Part shown: piece after piece, positions 1-9,109 of the stretch
Position numbering within the stretch: position 1 is the stretch's first letter
Layout of the letters: each line of letters begins with the position of its first letter
Assembly (NCBI GenBank): GCA_947630925.1
Contig: CANRJM010000001.1
Location: forward strand, 62,001 to 126,000
Origin: an uncultured Lachnospiraceae bacterium
Lineage (GTDB): Bacteria > Bacillota > Clostridia > Lachnospirales > Lachnospiraceae
DNA length: 64,000 nucleotides
Reading direction: 5' to 3'
Made by a program: the position numbers and the translations under genes
The notes under the pieces: model-generated
What the model was told of the DNA's origin: nothing
Seen by the model: the letters and a program-made list of their open reading frames with translations, nothing else
Databases searched by the model: none

Positions 1-1
1 G

Positions 2-661
2 TGTATTGTTTTTGGCCAGTATCATTTGCATGGAGAAATATTATTTGAATTAGAGAAAGTATTTCAATATGTGGAACTTCATTCGTATAGCTGTGATTTA
101 TCTTCTTCTGATTCCGTACAGAAAATGTTGCGGGCTCTCTCCGAACAGGGATATTGTCCCAATCATATCCTTCATCTTGCATCGGAAAAGATGCATTATA
201 CGAGAGTCCGCCAATTTGACTGGGAACATTATTTACAGCAGATGGAGATTCAGGTGCATTCCCTGATTGAGATGCTCAAATATTTCCTGCGCGATATGCA
301 GAAGCAGCAATATGGCCGTATTGTGATCATGTTGTCAGAATGCACTTTAGGAACGCCTGCCGGCTTCCTGAGCGATTATGTTATGATAAAATATTCTCTG
401 CTTGGCATGGTAAAATCGCTTGCAGTAGAATACGGCGGAAAAGGGATTACGGTAAACGGAGTTTCTCCTGCCATGATGGAAACAAAATTCTTATCGGATA
501 TTGATGAAAGGATTATTCAAATGAATGCGGAAAGCGCACCTATGAAGCGAAATGCAACAGTAGAGGAAACGGTTGCCGCAATCGGGTTCTTAATGTCAGA
601 ACAGGCGTCTTATATTACGGGAAGCAACCTGAATGTTTCCGGAGGAAGATATATGTTATAG
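2..661 (+). CDS. SDR-family oxidoreductase, 5' end outside window
   Basis: The frame is open from base 2, so the window cuts into this gene; the first in-frame ATG (26) is probably internal. Classical SDR features are visible: an NHILHLAS stretch in place of the usual NAAG motif, a catalytic YVMIK (YxxxK) about 92 residues after ATG 26, a Ser 14 residues before that Tyr, and a C-terminal ITGSNLNVSGG close to the family's usual ending. The N-terminal nucleotide-binding glycine motif must lie upstream. The nearest relatives are probably FabG-like 3-oxoacyl-ACP reductases. A membrane acyltransferase and a DltD-like protein follow on the same strand, so a role in making or loading an acyl group for surface glycan modification is possible (inference). 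Substrate unknown. Confidence 0.8.
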   Translation, partial: CIVFGQYHLHGEILFELEKVFQYVELHSYSCDLSSSDSVQKMLRALSEQGYCPNHILHLASEKMHYTRVRQFDWEHYLQQMEIQVHSLIEMLKYFLRDMQKQQYGRIVIMLSECTLGTPAGFLSDYVMIKYSLLGMVKSLAVEYGGKGITVNGVSPAMMETKFLSDIDERIIQMNAESAPMKRNATVEETVAAIGFLMSEQASYITGSNLNVSGGRYML

Positions 662-718
662 GGCTTCCTTCAATGGAAAGCAGTCAGATAAAAAGAGTTT
701 GTTATATTGGAGGAAACA

Positions 719-2302
719 ATGAGTTTAGCATCATTTTCTTTTCTTGCATTCTGCATTGTCACATTGATCGTATTTTATCTCATACCGCAGAGGTTTCAAT
801 GGATTTGGCTGTTGTTTATGAATATTATCTTTTATGTCAATGCGGGTGCGGGAACAGTTGTCTTTATTCTGGCAACCTCGATTATTTCCTGGTTAGGCTG
901 TATGGGCTTGAGCAAGCTGCGCAGCCGGGAAATGGTATGGCTCAAAAATAATAAACAATTGCCGAGGGAAGAAAAACAGAGGGAGAAAAGCGAGAGTGAA
1001 AAACGGCGGAAAAGGGTTCTTGCGTGTGTGCTGGTATTTATACTGGGGCAGCTGATATGCTTAAAATACGGTAATTTTCTATTACAAAATATAAACGGTA
1101 TCTTTCATACGGATTTTTTGTTGCTGGGGATTCTTATGCCGTTGGGAATTTCTTTTTATACCATTTTTTGTATCGGTTACTGTATTGACGTTTACAGAGG
1201 GCAGTATGAGGCGCAGACGAATCTTTTAAAACATATTACGGTAATTACGTTCTTTCCCTGCATTACGCAGGGACCGATTGAACGGTATGATCATTTGTCG
1301 GTACAGATTTTTGCAGAACATAAAATATCGTGGAATGAAATTCGCTTTGGTACATGGTTGATGCTTTGGGGATTTTTTAAGAAACTGGTTATTGCAGATT
1401 CGCTTGCGGTTGCGACAAATCTGGTTTTTTATGATTCACAGGGAAAATACCGCGGTTTTTATATATTTCTTGCAGCGATTCTTTATGCGGTACAGCTCTA
1501 TGCGGATTTTTCCGGTTATACCGATATTGTCAGGGGATTCAGCCAGTGTCTGGGGATTTCTCTGGCAGAAAATTTTGACAGCCCATATCTGTCCGGAAAT
1601 GTTGCAGAATTTTGGCGCAGATGGCATATGTCGCTTGGTACATGGTTTAAGGACTATGTGTTTTATTCGGTTTTGCGTAGCAAGTGGTGTCAGTCGTTTG
1701 ATAAATGGAGCAGGAAACGGTTTTCCAGAAGAATCTCTTCCAATTTGACGACAACAGCAGGCTTGTTGATCAACTGGACGCTGATAGGGCTTTGGCATGG
1801 TTCTTCCTGGAAGTTTGCTGCCTACGGTTTGTATTATGGGTTGATTATGATAGTCAGCATATGGCTTAAGCCGGTCTATGAGAAATTACTTTGTATTTTC
1901 CATATTCAGGAAGAGAGTTTTTTATGGCGGCTGTTTGAAGGAATCAGGACTTTTTTGATTGTTTCTTTTGGATATATTCTGTTTTGCGCAAATGAATTTA
2001 TGCACTTTTTATCTTTGGTAAAAAATATGGTATGTTATCCGAATCCATGGATTTTTGTTAATGGAGGGATCTTTAGCATGGGAATAAACCGAAGGAGCGC
2101 TTTGGCGCTGGCGTTTTTTGTGCTGATATTGCTTTTTGTCGATATCCTGCATAGTAAAGGGCATCGGCTGCGGGCGGAAATTGCGCAATCGAATCTCATT
2201 TTCCGGTGGCTCCTTTTGTACGGTGTGATTTTTGCTATTCTTATATTTGGAGCTTACGGACCGGGGTATTCGGCAAGTGACTTTATTTATCAGAATTTTT
2301 AA
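719..2302 (+). CDS. MBOAT family membrane O-acyltransferase (AlgI/DltB-like)
   Basis: A polytopic membrane protein of 527 residues, close to the usual AlgI/DltB length. It carries the MBOAT hallmarks: QLYADFSGYTDI near residues 259-270, WRRWHMSLGTWFKDY near 299-313 and WHGSSWKF near 359-366, with the presumed catalytic His at about 360. The family moves acyl groups (acetyl, D-alanyl) from a cytoplasmic donor to extracellular polysaccharides. I chose ATG 719 over the TTG at 707 because GGAGG (709-713) sits five bases before the ATG. It follows the SDR gene by 57 bp, and an SGNH/DltD-like gene follows it, the usual partner of an MBOAT. The acyl group and acceptor polymer cannot be read from the sequence. 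Confidence 0.9.
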   Translation: MSLASFSFLAFCIVTLIVFYLIPQRFQWIWLLFMNIIFYVNAGAGTVVFILATSIISWLGCMGLSKLRSREMVWLKNNKQLPREEKQREKSESEKRRKRVLACVLVFILGQLICLKYGNFLLQNINGIFHTDFLLLGILMPLGISFYTIFCIGYCIDVYRGQYEAQTNLLKHITVITFFPCITQGPIERYDHLSVQIFAEHKISWNEIRFGTWLMLWGFFKKLVIADSLAVATNLVFYDSQGKYRGFYIFLAAILYAVQLYADFSGYTDIVRGFSQCLGISLAENFDSPYLSGNVAEFWRRWHMSLGTWFKDYVFYSVLRSKWCQSFDKWSRKRFSRRISSNLTTTAGLLINWTLIGLWHGSSWKFAAYGLYYGLIMIVSIWLKPVYEKLLCIFHIQEESFLWRLFEGIRTFLIVSFGYILFCANEFMHFLSLVKNMVCYPNPWIFVNGGIFSMGINRRSALALAFFVLILLFVDILHSKGHRLRAEIAQSNLIFRWLLLYGVIFAILIFGAYGPGYSASDFIYQNF

Positions 2303-2364
2303 GAATTTTTCTCTATTTAGTGTTTCGTTGCAGTGTAAAGCAATGTGAAAGGAATGGAAATCAG

Positions 2365-3468
2365 ATGCGGAAAATCATTAGTATGGGAATTTTTATTCTT
2401 TTAGGGGGAATATTATTTGCCTATGGACAAAAAATTTTAATCCCAAAGTGGAATGACGCGGAAACGTGGTATTCTTCTGATATTGTTGAAGGATTTTATG
2501 CGGAAAAAAGGGATTCACTGGATTTGCTTTTTATGGGTTCTTCTCAGTTTATGTCGGGCCTCTCGCCTATGGAACTTTATAAAAGACATGGCATCGCATC
2601 TTATTCTTTGGCATTGGATTCACAGGATACGGTATTATCCTATTATTGGCTTAGGGAAGCTTGTAAATATCAGTCGCCAAAGGTTCTTGCCTTTGAATGC
2701 CAGATGCTCTTTCAGGATACGCCTTCCGTTTTTTATCATAGAAAAAATCTGGATTATATGAAGTTTTCTTTTGATAAATTCAAAGCCATAAAGGAACTGT
2801 GTTCGCATTCGCCAAATGAGAATATGAGTGATTATTTGTTTCCCGCGCTGTATTATCATACCCGCTATCAGGAGTTGACAAAGGAAGATTTCACAGAACC
2901 TTTTAAAAAGAAGGAGTGTCCATATAAAGGTTTTGTGTTTCTGAATGGTCAGGTAAAGATGCAGTATCAGGGAATCGTATGTGACAGCGAAGATGCGGAA
3001 GAGATTTCTGCATATAAATTAAAATGGTTGCAAAAAATTCTGGCATATTGCAAGAAGAAAAAAATAGATATTGTACTGGTTAAAACGCCAAGAGTAGGCG
3101 ATTGGACGGCAAAACGCCACGCCGCAGTTGAAAAATTAGCGGAAGAACATGATATTCCGTTTTTGGATTTTAACGAAAAGCTGCTCTACCGGGAGGCAGG
3201 CTTTCAGGATTACGTGGATTTTGCGGAAGCTTATCATATGAATATGTTTGGAGCCCTGAAATTAAGCATTTGTTTGGGAAAATATTTTGATATGGCGTTT
3301 ACTCTGCCGGATCGGAGAAAAGATCCGGAATACGCAGCATGGGATAAGGATTTACGCAGATATGAACGGGAATATCAGCATTACGAGCGGACGGCCTGTA
3401 AGGATTTCTACCGCTGTCTTGATTTTTTAACAAAGAAAGATGACCTCAATCAGTACCGCGCCGGATAA
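2365..3468 (+). CDS. Membrane-anchored SGNH/DltD-AlgJ-like protein, partner of MBOAT
   Basis: A 367-residue protein with an N-terminal hydrophobic segment (about residues 5-22, signal anchor) and an extracytoplasmic SGNH-hydrolase-like domain. FMGSSQF near residue 60 resembles the block I nucleophile motif, and the C-terminal YHMNMFGA resembles the catalytic HxNxxG found in DltD, AlgJ and AlgX. These proteins work with MBOAT acyltransferases to put the acyl group on its polymer. ATG 2365 is preferred over an upstream GTG (2320) because it starts directly at the membrane anchor. The gene lies 62 bp after the MBOAT gene and converges with the reverse-strand glycosyltransferase that follows. The exact family is inferred from motifs and context. 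Confidence 0.7.
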   Translation: MRKIISMGIFILLGGILFAYGQKILIPKWNDAETWYSSDIVEGFYAEKRDSLDLLFMGSSQFMSGLSPMELYKRHGIASYSLALDSQDTVLSYYWLREACKYQSPKVLAFECQMLFQDTPSVFYHRKNLDYMKFSFDKFKAIKELCSHSPNENMSDYLFPALYYHTRYQELTKEDFTEPFKKKECPYKGFVFLNGQVKMQYQGIVCDSEDAEEISAYKLKWLQKILAYCKKKKIDIVLVKTPRVGDWTAKRHAAVEKLAEEHDIPFLDFNEKLLYREAGFQDYVDFAEAYHMNMFGALKLSICLGKYFDMAFTLPDRRKDPEYAAWDKDLRRYEREYQHYERTACKDFYRCLDFLTKKDDLNQYRAG

Positions 3469-3503
3469 CCGGCGCTTCCGGAGGATGGAAAAGCGGTATC
3501 CTT

Positions 3504-5309
3504 TTATTGCTCCAGATAGTCCCGCCAGAATTTTTCTGTCGTCAGTTCCCCGGCATGCCGCCGAAAATCTTCTGCTGCAGAAATGAATTTTTTATCAATG
3601 GTCCTGCATGCTTTCAGGCAGCGGAAAACAGTAATAAACGGCTGTTTCCACTGTTTTGTGGTTACAAATCCTTTTCCGGTATCGGGGTCGAAGAGGAGCA
3701 CGGTTTTCCGGCGGTACCATTTGTTGGGATGTTTGCCGAAAGGAATTGGCAGACATCCTTTTTTGGCAGGAAGGAACCATCCGTTCAGCGTCAGCTTTTC
3801 TTTCCATGTAAACGGCTGTTCCGTATATAATTCTGCATCGGCGGGCGGCATGATATCGGGAATCTTCGTCTGGTATTCTTCTAACAGAGGGGCGATATCT
3901 GTCTGTTGATAACCCATTTGCAGAATTTCCTGATGGAGGGCAATCGGGTCGGTCGTTTTTAAAAAATCTGTGCCGCGGCAGAAGTCGTCCAGTGCGCGCA
4001 GGGTAAGAAGCTGATCCCGGTAGCGGAATTTCAAAAGCTGTCCGAGCAGATGCCGGCAGATTGTTTTCTTAGCTTGTGCTTTTGTATAGGTTGGATAATG
4101 GATTGCATTGCAGATGAACGCATTTCTCATATCGTAATATTCCATAGGGGAAGTTCTTCGGTTGTCAAAGGCGTCATGCCAAACGGCAATCCCATTTAAC
4201 GTTATGATCTGTCCATGAAAGCGCAGCCCGTATTCAATATCGTCCGCATGGATAAAGAGCGGCAGCGGATAAAAATGTTGTATCTCGGTATCCATAGGGA
4301 TGCAGCAGTACCACCATCCGCAGTATTCTATTGGCAGCGCAGTCTCATTTCTCATCACATCCTGCACGGTCCGAAGGTCATAGTTCCGTTTGGTATAACC
4401 AATCTTTCCGGCATTCCAGGTTTCTCCGTTGGCGTGTTGGATATACGGCTTGTTTAAGCGGAGTAATCCGCCGCCCAAAAGATAGTCCTTATATTGGTCC
4501 TTTTGATATGACAGAAGGCTGAAAGTCCGATAGAGGCTTTCCGGTTCTAATATAATATCGTCATCCATAAGAAGCATATGGGTAAAGTGAAAGTTCTCCC
4601 TCGCCTGCATGGCTTCCAGCATACAGCGTCCAAAACCGCCGGAGCCGCCGGCGTTCTTATTGTGGAAAACATGTATGGCGTCGGAATGGAACGTATCCGG
4701 AGAAAGGGTCTTTCCATTGTCGGATACAAAAATCTGCAGATGCCCGTATAATGGAGAAGTTTTCTTGTTTAAAAAGGCATCCTGCAAGGTATGCAGTGTT
4801 TTTTTCACAAAGGCTTCCCGGCGGTAAGTGCAGATGCCGATTGCAATATGAATATCATTTTTCGGGGGAGTTTCCGTATCATAGTTTCCGGAAATGATTC
4901 GGGTTTCTTCTATGGCGCGGACAGAGAAATAGTAACATCCGCTTTCTTTCCGGGAAGGAAACGGAAAACAGTGATTCTCTGTTTGCGTTGTATAAACAGA
5001 AAATCTGCAAAGTTCTTCTTCCTCTGTCATATATCCGCCGTCCGCCTTTTCCCGGAGTGAACTGTGGAAAAGCGTTACTTCACATTTGCCCTGTATGGCA
5101 AGCAGCAGATGAAATGTCTGGACTTCGGTGTATTCCTGCCACTTTGCAATCGAAAAAGAGTTGAAATAAGTCAGAAAATTTAACGTTGTTCCCTTTGGAA
5201 TCAGAATGCCTTCCTGCAGGGAAACGACGCCTGTATGGCTGGCATGATAATAAAGTTCTGTTTCCGTGCAGACGTCCTGTTTTGGAAATATAATATTTTG
5301 AAGCACCAT
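3504..5309 (-). CDS. GlfT2-like galactofuranosyltransferase (GT2 family)
   Basis: A 601-residue glycosyltransferase. It has an N-terminal beta-rich domain (about 1-145), a GT-A domain opening with IAIGICTYRREAFV near 155, NAGGSGGFGR near 220, the metal-binding DDD near 250, an HADDIEYGLR segment and WHDAFDNRR, then a long C-terminal helical region. This layout matches the GlfT2 family, which uses UDP-galactofuranose to build galactofuranose chains. ATG 5309 is chosen over the GTG at 5327 because AGGAG lies eight bases before it. It is the last gene of a reverse-strand set with an ABC exporter and another GT2, so it probably extends or caps the exported polysaccharide. Galf specificity is a family-based inference; no UDP-galactopyranose mutase is in the window. 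Confidence 0.82.
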   Translation of the reverse strand: MVLQNIIFPKQDVCTETELYYHASHTGVVSLQEGILIPKGTTLNFLTYFNSFSIAKWQEYTEVQTFHLLLAIQGKCEVTLFHSSLREKADGGYMTEEEELCRFSVYTTQTENHCFPFPSRKESGCYYFSVRAIEETRIISGNYDTETPPKNDIHIAIGICTYRREAFVKKTLHTLQDAFLNKKTSPLYGHLQIFVSDNGKTLSPDTFHSDAIHVFHNKNAGGSGGFGRCMLEAMQARENFHFTHMLLMDDDIILEPESLYRTFSLLSYQKDQYKDYLLGGGLLRLNKPYIQHANGETWNAGKIGYTKRNYDLRTVQDVMRNETALPIEYCGWWYCCIPMDTEIQHFYPLPLFIHADDIEYGLRFHGQIITLNGIAVWHDAFDNRRTSPMEYYDMRNAFICNAIHYPTYTKAQAKKTICRHLLGQLLKFRYRDQLLTLRALDDFCRGTDFLKTTDPIALHQEILQMGYQQTDIAPLLEEYQTKIPDIMPPADAELYTEQPFTWKEKLTLNGWFLPAKKGCLPIPFGKHPNKWYRRKTVLLFDPDTGKGFVTTKQWKQPFITVFRCLKACRTIDKKFISAAEDFRRHAGELTTEKFWRDYLEQ

Positions 5310-5344
5310 GGTTTGTTCTCCTGTCACTTTGCGTTATTCCCGGT

Positions 5345-6097
5345 TTATTTTTTCTGTTTTTTCTCCATCATATCCATATAAGCGTCGCATACTTCGTTTA
5401 CTTCTCCTTTTTTTTGGATGGTTCCCTGATCAATCCATATTGCATGTTTACAGAGGGTACGAACCTGATTGATGGAGTGGGATACAAAGAGAAGCGTTGT
5501 TCCGCCGTTCATCATCTCATTCATGCGTTTCAGGCATTTCTGTTGGAACGCATAATCGCCAACGGCAAGAATTTCATCCACGATCAGGATATCCGGCTGA
5601 ACGGTTGTAGCAATCGCAAATCCCAATCTGGCGCGCATTCCGGAGGAAAAGTTTTTAACCGGCGAATTTAAGAAGTTCTGCAGTTCTGAAAATTCCACAA
5701 TTTCATCAAAGTGTTTCTGTATATACTTTTTGGAGTGTCCCAGCACGGTGCCGTTCAGATATATATTTTCCTTAGCGGTCAGGTTCATGTCAAAGCCGGC
5801 GCCCAGTTCCAGCAGTGGAGAGATGGCGCCGTTGACGGATATCGTACCCCGATAAGGCTTCAAGATGCCGCAGATGGCTTTTAAGAGCGTGGATTTACCG
5901 GAACCGTTGCTTCCGACTAAAGCCCATGATTCTCCTTTCCGGATTTGGAAAGAAGCGTCCTTTACTGCCAGAAATTCCTGAAAGAGCAATTCTCTTTTTA
6001 CAAGCTTGACAAAGTATTCCTTTAAATTATCCACTTTTTCCGATGCCAGATTAAATCGAATCGTTACATTGTTCACATCAATTACGATATCATTCAT
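5345..6097 (-). CDS. Polysaccharide ABC exporter ATP-binding protein (Wzt/TagH type)
   Basis: A 250-residue ABC ATPase with Walker A (VGSNGSGKST), signature (FSSGMRARLGFA) and Walker B (ILIVDEILAVGD). The extended N-terminal segment before Walker A (VDNLKEYFVKLVKREL) is typical of the Wzt/TagH/RfbB branch that drives export of lipid-linked polysaccharides. It stops at 250 residues, so it lacks the C-terminal carbohydrate-binding domain some Wzt proteins use to recognise a finished chain end. A matching permease gene lies directly upstream (16 bp gap) and the GlfT2-like gene directly downstream. AAAGGAGAG precedes the ATG. Confidence 0.92.
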   Translation of the reverse strand: MNDIVIDVNNVTIRFNLASEKVDNLKEYFVKLVKRELLFQEFLAVKDASFQIRKGESWALVGSNGSGKSTLLKAICGILKPYRGTISVNGAISPLLELGAGFDMNLTAKENIYLNGTVLGHSKKYIQKHFDEIVEFSELQNFLNSPVKNFSSGMRARLGFAIATTVQPDILIVDEILAVGDYAFQQKCLKRMNEMMNGGTTLLFVSHSINQVRTLCKHAIWIDQGTIQKKGEVNEVCDAYMDMMEKKQKK

Positions 6098-6113
6098 TGC
6101 CGTCGCTCTCCTT

Positions 6114-6905
6114 TTAAATATATAAAATAAACTTATCCTGCGTTTTTAGGAAAAACCAGATACCGATCATTAACATAATAACAGCATCTGCACAACCGTA
6201 AATGATCATGCTGATGTCCGGGAAGCAGTTGTACAGCGTCAGACAGCGCAACTGTGTGACATAAGCGTACATAGGGTTCAGATGGACAACAAACCAGCGC
6301 AGCATGTCCGGCAGATATTCAATCGGATAGAAAATCGGCGTCAGATAAAGCCATGCGGTGGTAATAGCATTATAGATATAATAAATATCGTGGAAAAATA
6401 CGTTGCTGGCGGCTAACAGCATACTCAAACCAAGAATAAAGATAAATTCCTGTATTAAAATCAGCGGAAAGAGAAGCAGATAGGGAGAAAAGTGATTTCG
6501 TGTAAATATCATAACAATTAAAAGCGCGCCAAAGGAAAAGATACAGTCAATCAAACCGCTTTCTACTTTCGATACGGTAAAGATATATTTTGGAACATAC
6601 GTTTTTTTCAAAAGGGAGGCGCTGCCGTTAATGGATTGAATCGCGGATTTGGTAGACAGATTCATGAAATTAAAAAGAATCTGCCCGCTGATCAGATAGA
6701 CCGGATAGTTTGGAATATTTCCCCGTTTAAACATCCGGGAAAATACAATTGTCATAATGATCATGATAAATAAAGGATTTAAGATACTCCAGAGATAACC
6801 CAGTATACTGCGCCGGTATTTCAGTTTTAAATCGCGGCTGACCAGTTCGTTCATCAAGTCGGTATATTTAATAAATCCTTTGATACGGGTAATAAATAAA
6901 CGCAT
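6114..6905 (-). CDS. Polysaccharide ABC exporter permease (Wzm/TagG type)
   Basis: A 263-residue integral membrane protein with about six hydrophobic segments. Its N-terminal ELVSRDLKLKYRRSILGYLWS leads into NPLFIM, the characteristic opening of the ABC-2 type TagG/Wzm/RfbA permeases that export O-antigen, teichoic acid and similar polymers. The start is set at ATG 6905, where that opening begins and a GGGAAG purine run precedes it. An upstream ATG at 6950 would add 15 residues not seen in the family. It pairs with the ATPase gene 16 bp downstream. The exported polymer is unknown, but the flanking glycosyltransferases point to a galactofuranose-containing wall or capsule glycan. Confidence 0.9.
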   Translation of the reverse strand: MRLFITRIKGFIKYTDLMNELVSRDLKLKYRRSILGYLWSILNPLFIMIIMTIVFSRMFKRGNIPNYPVYLISGQILFNFMNLSTKSAIQSINGSASLLKKTYVPKYIFTVSKVESGLIDCIFSFGALLIVMIFTRNHFSPYLLLFPLILIQEFIFILGLSMLLAASNVFFHDIYYIYNAITTAWLYLTPIFYPIEYLPDMLRWFVVHLNPMYAYVTQLRCLTLYNCFPDISMIIYGCADAVIMLMIGIWFFLKTQDKFILYI

Positions 6906-6997
6906 GGCATTACATACTTCCCTTCTATAAATATGTATCCATATTATCATAGAGAAAAAAGAGTGTCAATTTCATATGAAAGCCGTATTTTCGGCAA

Positions 6998-7993
6998 TTA
7001 GCAGCGGTATTTTTTCCGACAGGACAATGCAATAAGAGGGTAGAGAAAATAGCGGCTCATGCGGAGCAGGCGGATGGCTGGATGCGTCATCTGCCGATAT
7101 ATATCGGGGTAGTTTTTTAATAGGGTACGCTCCAATGCCCGGATTTGTTCTTTCTGTTTTTTGCCGGTTGGAAAGCTTAAGTAAATTTTTATCTGGCTTG
7201 TAGCGATTTTTGCCGCGCCTTTGGCAAGATATTTTTTGTATGGCAGAGCAAGTTCCCTGTTTTGAGCGTAGAATTGCAAAAGATGAGAAAGAACCGTCTC
7301 ATGATGTCTGATATTTTTCTGCATATTTTTTATATGCATGCTTTGCGTTTCCAGTCCCAGACGATATAAATAAACCGTTTCTTCCAAAAAGGCAATTGTT
7401 TTTACGGAAGGTATCGGAAAAAGGACATATTCGGCGTCTACATAAAAACAATGTTCATCCAGCCGCTCCGGCATGCCCTTGAGCAGAGCCGTGCGAAATG
7501 CGGCGGCATGCATATTGACATAGATTTGTTCTGCCACTTCGGAAAAGGCATAGGCTTTTTTTGCCTGCTTATGCGGAACGCTGTTTTTTGTCCGGGATAA
7601 AACGGTATTTCTGTTATCGTCAAAAGTCTGATAGTTTGTTACGACCAAATCGGCAGTCGTCGTCTTTAAGAAGGAAAGCAGCGCAGAAAGTCCTTCAGGA
7701 GAGACCAGATCGTCGCCGTCTACCGTCTTAAAATAACGGCCGGTGGCTTCCAGGATGCCGCGGTTGACGGTAGAACCGTATCCGCCGTTTTCCTTTGTGA
7801 TTAATCGGAAAACAGAAGGATATTTTTGGACAAATTCCATGGCAATGCGGTCGATTTCTTTACCTGCCCCGTCGTTAATGACGAGTACTTCCAGACTGTC
7901 GAGCCAATCAGGAATAATCAAAGAATGCAGGCAGTCGGCCAGATAGTCTTCCACATGATATGCGGCAATGGAAACCGTCAGCAATTTTTCCAT
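6998..7993 (-). CDS. GT2 family glycosyltransferase
   Basis: A 331-residue cytoplasmic glycosyltransferase. The N-terminal GT-A fold shows LTVSIAAYHVEDYLADCL, VLVINDGAGKE, ENGGYGSTVNRGI and the TVDGDDLVS metal-binding stretch near residue 93. The C-terminal third is basic and carries no clear membrane segment. It is the first gene of the reverse-strand export set, about 90 bp before the ABC permease, with an AAGGAGGG ribosome site before its ATG. It most likely adds an early sugar to the polysaccharide exported by the ABC transporter (inference). Donor and acceptor cannot be deduced. Confidence 0.85.
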   Translation of the reverse strand: MEKLLTVSIAAYHVEDYLADCLHSLIIPDWLDSLEVLVINDGAGKEIDRIAMEFVQKYPSVFRLITKENGGYGSTVNRGILEATGRYFKTVDGDDLVSPEGLSALLSFLKTTTADLVVTNYQTFDDNRNTVLSRTKNSVPHKQAKKAYAFSEVAEQIYVNMHAAAFRTALLKGMPERLDEHCFYVDAEYVLFPIPSVKTIAFLEETVYLYRLGLETQSMHIKNMQKNIRHHETVLSHLLQFYAQNRELALPYKKYLAKGAAKIATSQIKIYLSFPTGKKQKEQIRALERTLLKNYPDIYRQMTHPAIRLLRMSRYFLYPLIALSCRKKYRC

Positions 7994-8177
7994 AGAAACC
8001 CTCCTTCGTTTTTATAAAAATAGTATCACAGCCGTAATTATCTTGTCAATCAGGCAAAGAGGACGGTTGATAGACGAATAGTATTACTTTTCCTTGGAAA
8101 AAATACTTGTATGTTTTTCTTTTCTTATCAGGGAATATATGGTAAAATAAAGAACATGTTAGGAAAGGAAGGATGTC

Positions 8178-8984
8178 ATGGGAAAGAATGTAAGAAAAGT
8201 TTTTGCGCTATTGCTTGCGGGCGCTTTCCTGCTCAGCAGCGCTGCGCCTGTGCAGGCCGAAAAAAAGCAGGTGGACTTAGGCGGAACCTATCATGCGGCG
8301 TTAGGGGTTTCCACAGCTACGCAGAAGTGGATTAACCGCAATGCTTATTATGATAAGAGCGCCAATACCTCCTATGGGACGGAAAATTTTGACAAGCTGA
8401 TATCTGGGGATTCGGGAACCGGTCAGACGAACGTTCATGAGGGGACATTTACCGATACGGAAATCAAGGGAAACGGAACATATACGGTAAAACTTGAGGA
8501 CGCGGACTTTGAAGGCGAGACAACGATCTGTATGCTCCATGTAGCTACGGACATTCCGGTAAACAGTACCATTCAGTTCACGGATGTTTCCGCAAAGATT
8601 AACGGCAGGACAGTTTTAGAATTTGACCAGGCGTTTATGGAGGATGAAGAGCCGTATCTCGGCGGTGGAATGGACATTATTTTATTGAACCACTGGCGGG
8701 AGGCTTTGGTCAACCAGTTAAATGAGAAAGGATTTAGCGAGACGACAGGCAATGGATATGACTATCTTCTGGGAACCGGAAATGAAACGATTGAGGTTAC
8801 TTTTACGGTAAGCGGTTTTAACTATGATAAAGAAGCAGAAGAGACGCCGGCGGCAACGCAGGAAACGGCGGGCGGTACGGCTCAGACAAACGGCAGCATA
8901 ACCGTATTGGCGGCTGCTGTAGTCGTGGCGGCAGTTCTTTTGCTGGTTGGAGTAGTCGTTGTTTTGCGAAAGCGTAAAAAATGA
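8178..8984 (+). CDS. Secreted protein with C-terminal membrane anchor, function unknown
   Basis: A 268-residue protein not assigned to a named family. It has a clear signal peptide (basic MGKNVRK, hydrophobic core, APVQA cleavage region near residue 28), an acidic beta-rich ectodomain of about 190 residues, a low-complexity Thr/Ala/Gly linker (about 215-237), one membrane helix (about 239-261) and a cytoplasmic LRKRKK tail. This is a cell-surface layout with a membrane anchor; there is no LPxTG sortase motif. GGAAAGGAAGG precedes the ATG. It stands alone between the reverse-strand export genes and the amino-sugar set, so it may be a surface sensor or binding protein of the envelope region (inference). 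Confidence 0.75.
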   Translation: MGKNVRKVFALLLAGAFLLSSAAPVQAEKKQVDLGGTYHAALGVSTATQKWINRNAYYDKSANTSYGTENFDKLISGDSGTGQTNVHEGTFTDTEIKGNGTYTVKLEDADFEGETTICMLHVATDIPVNSTIQFTDVSAKINGRTVLEFDQAFMEDEEPYLGGGMDIILLNHWREALVNQLNEKGFSETTGNGYDYLLGTGNETIEVTFTVSGFNYDKEAEETPAATQETAGGTAQTNGSITVLAAAVVVAAVLLLVGVVVVLRKRKK

Positions 8985-9037
8985 AAAATATGCATTTTTT
9001 CGGCCCGTCATTTTGGGAAAGGGCGCCATGGGAAAGA

Positions 9038-9067
9038 ATGACAGGGTTTACTTTATTTCAGTATAAT
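9038..9067 (+). promoter_or_regulatory. Putative sigma-A promoter of the glycosyltransferase-GtrA set
   Basis: ATGACA (9038-9043), 18 bp, TATAAT (9062-9067). The -10 is perfect and the -35 has one mismatch to TTGACA. It lies about 40 bp before the ATG of the first gene of the set. Confidence 0.5.
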
Positions 9068-9109
9068 ATATAATAAAGGATGGAAAATAACATATAGGAG
9101 AGAACATTC

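Noticed and set aside
3458-3475. GCGCCGG-ATAA-CCGGCGC hairpin at the end of the DltD-like gene
   Set aside because: Strong stem but no T run on either strand and it includes the stop codon; not called a terminator.
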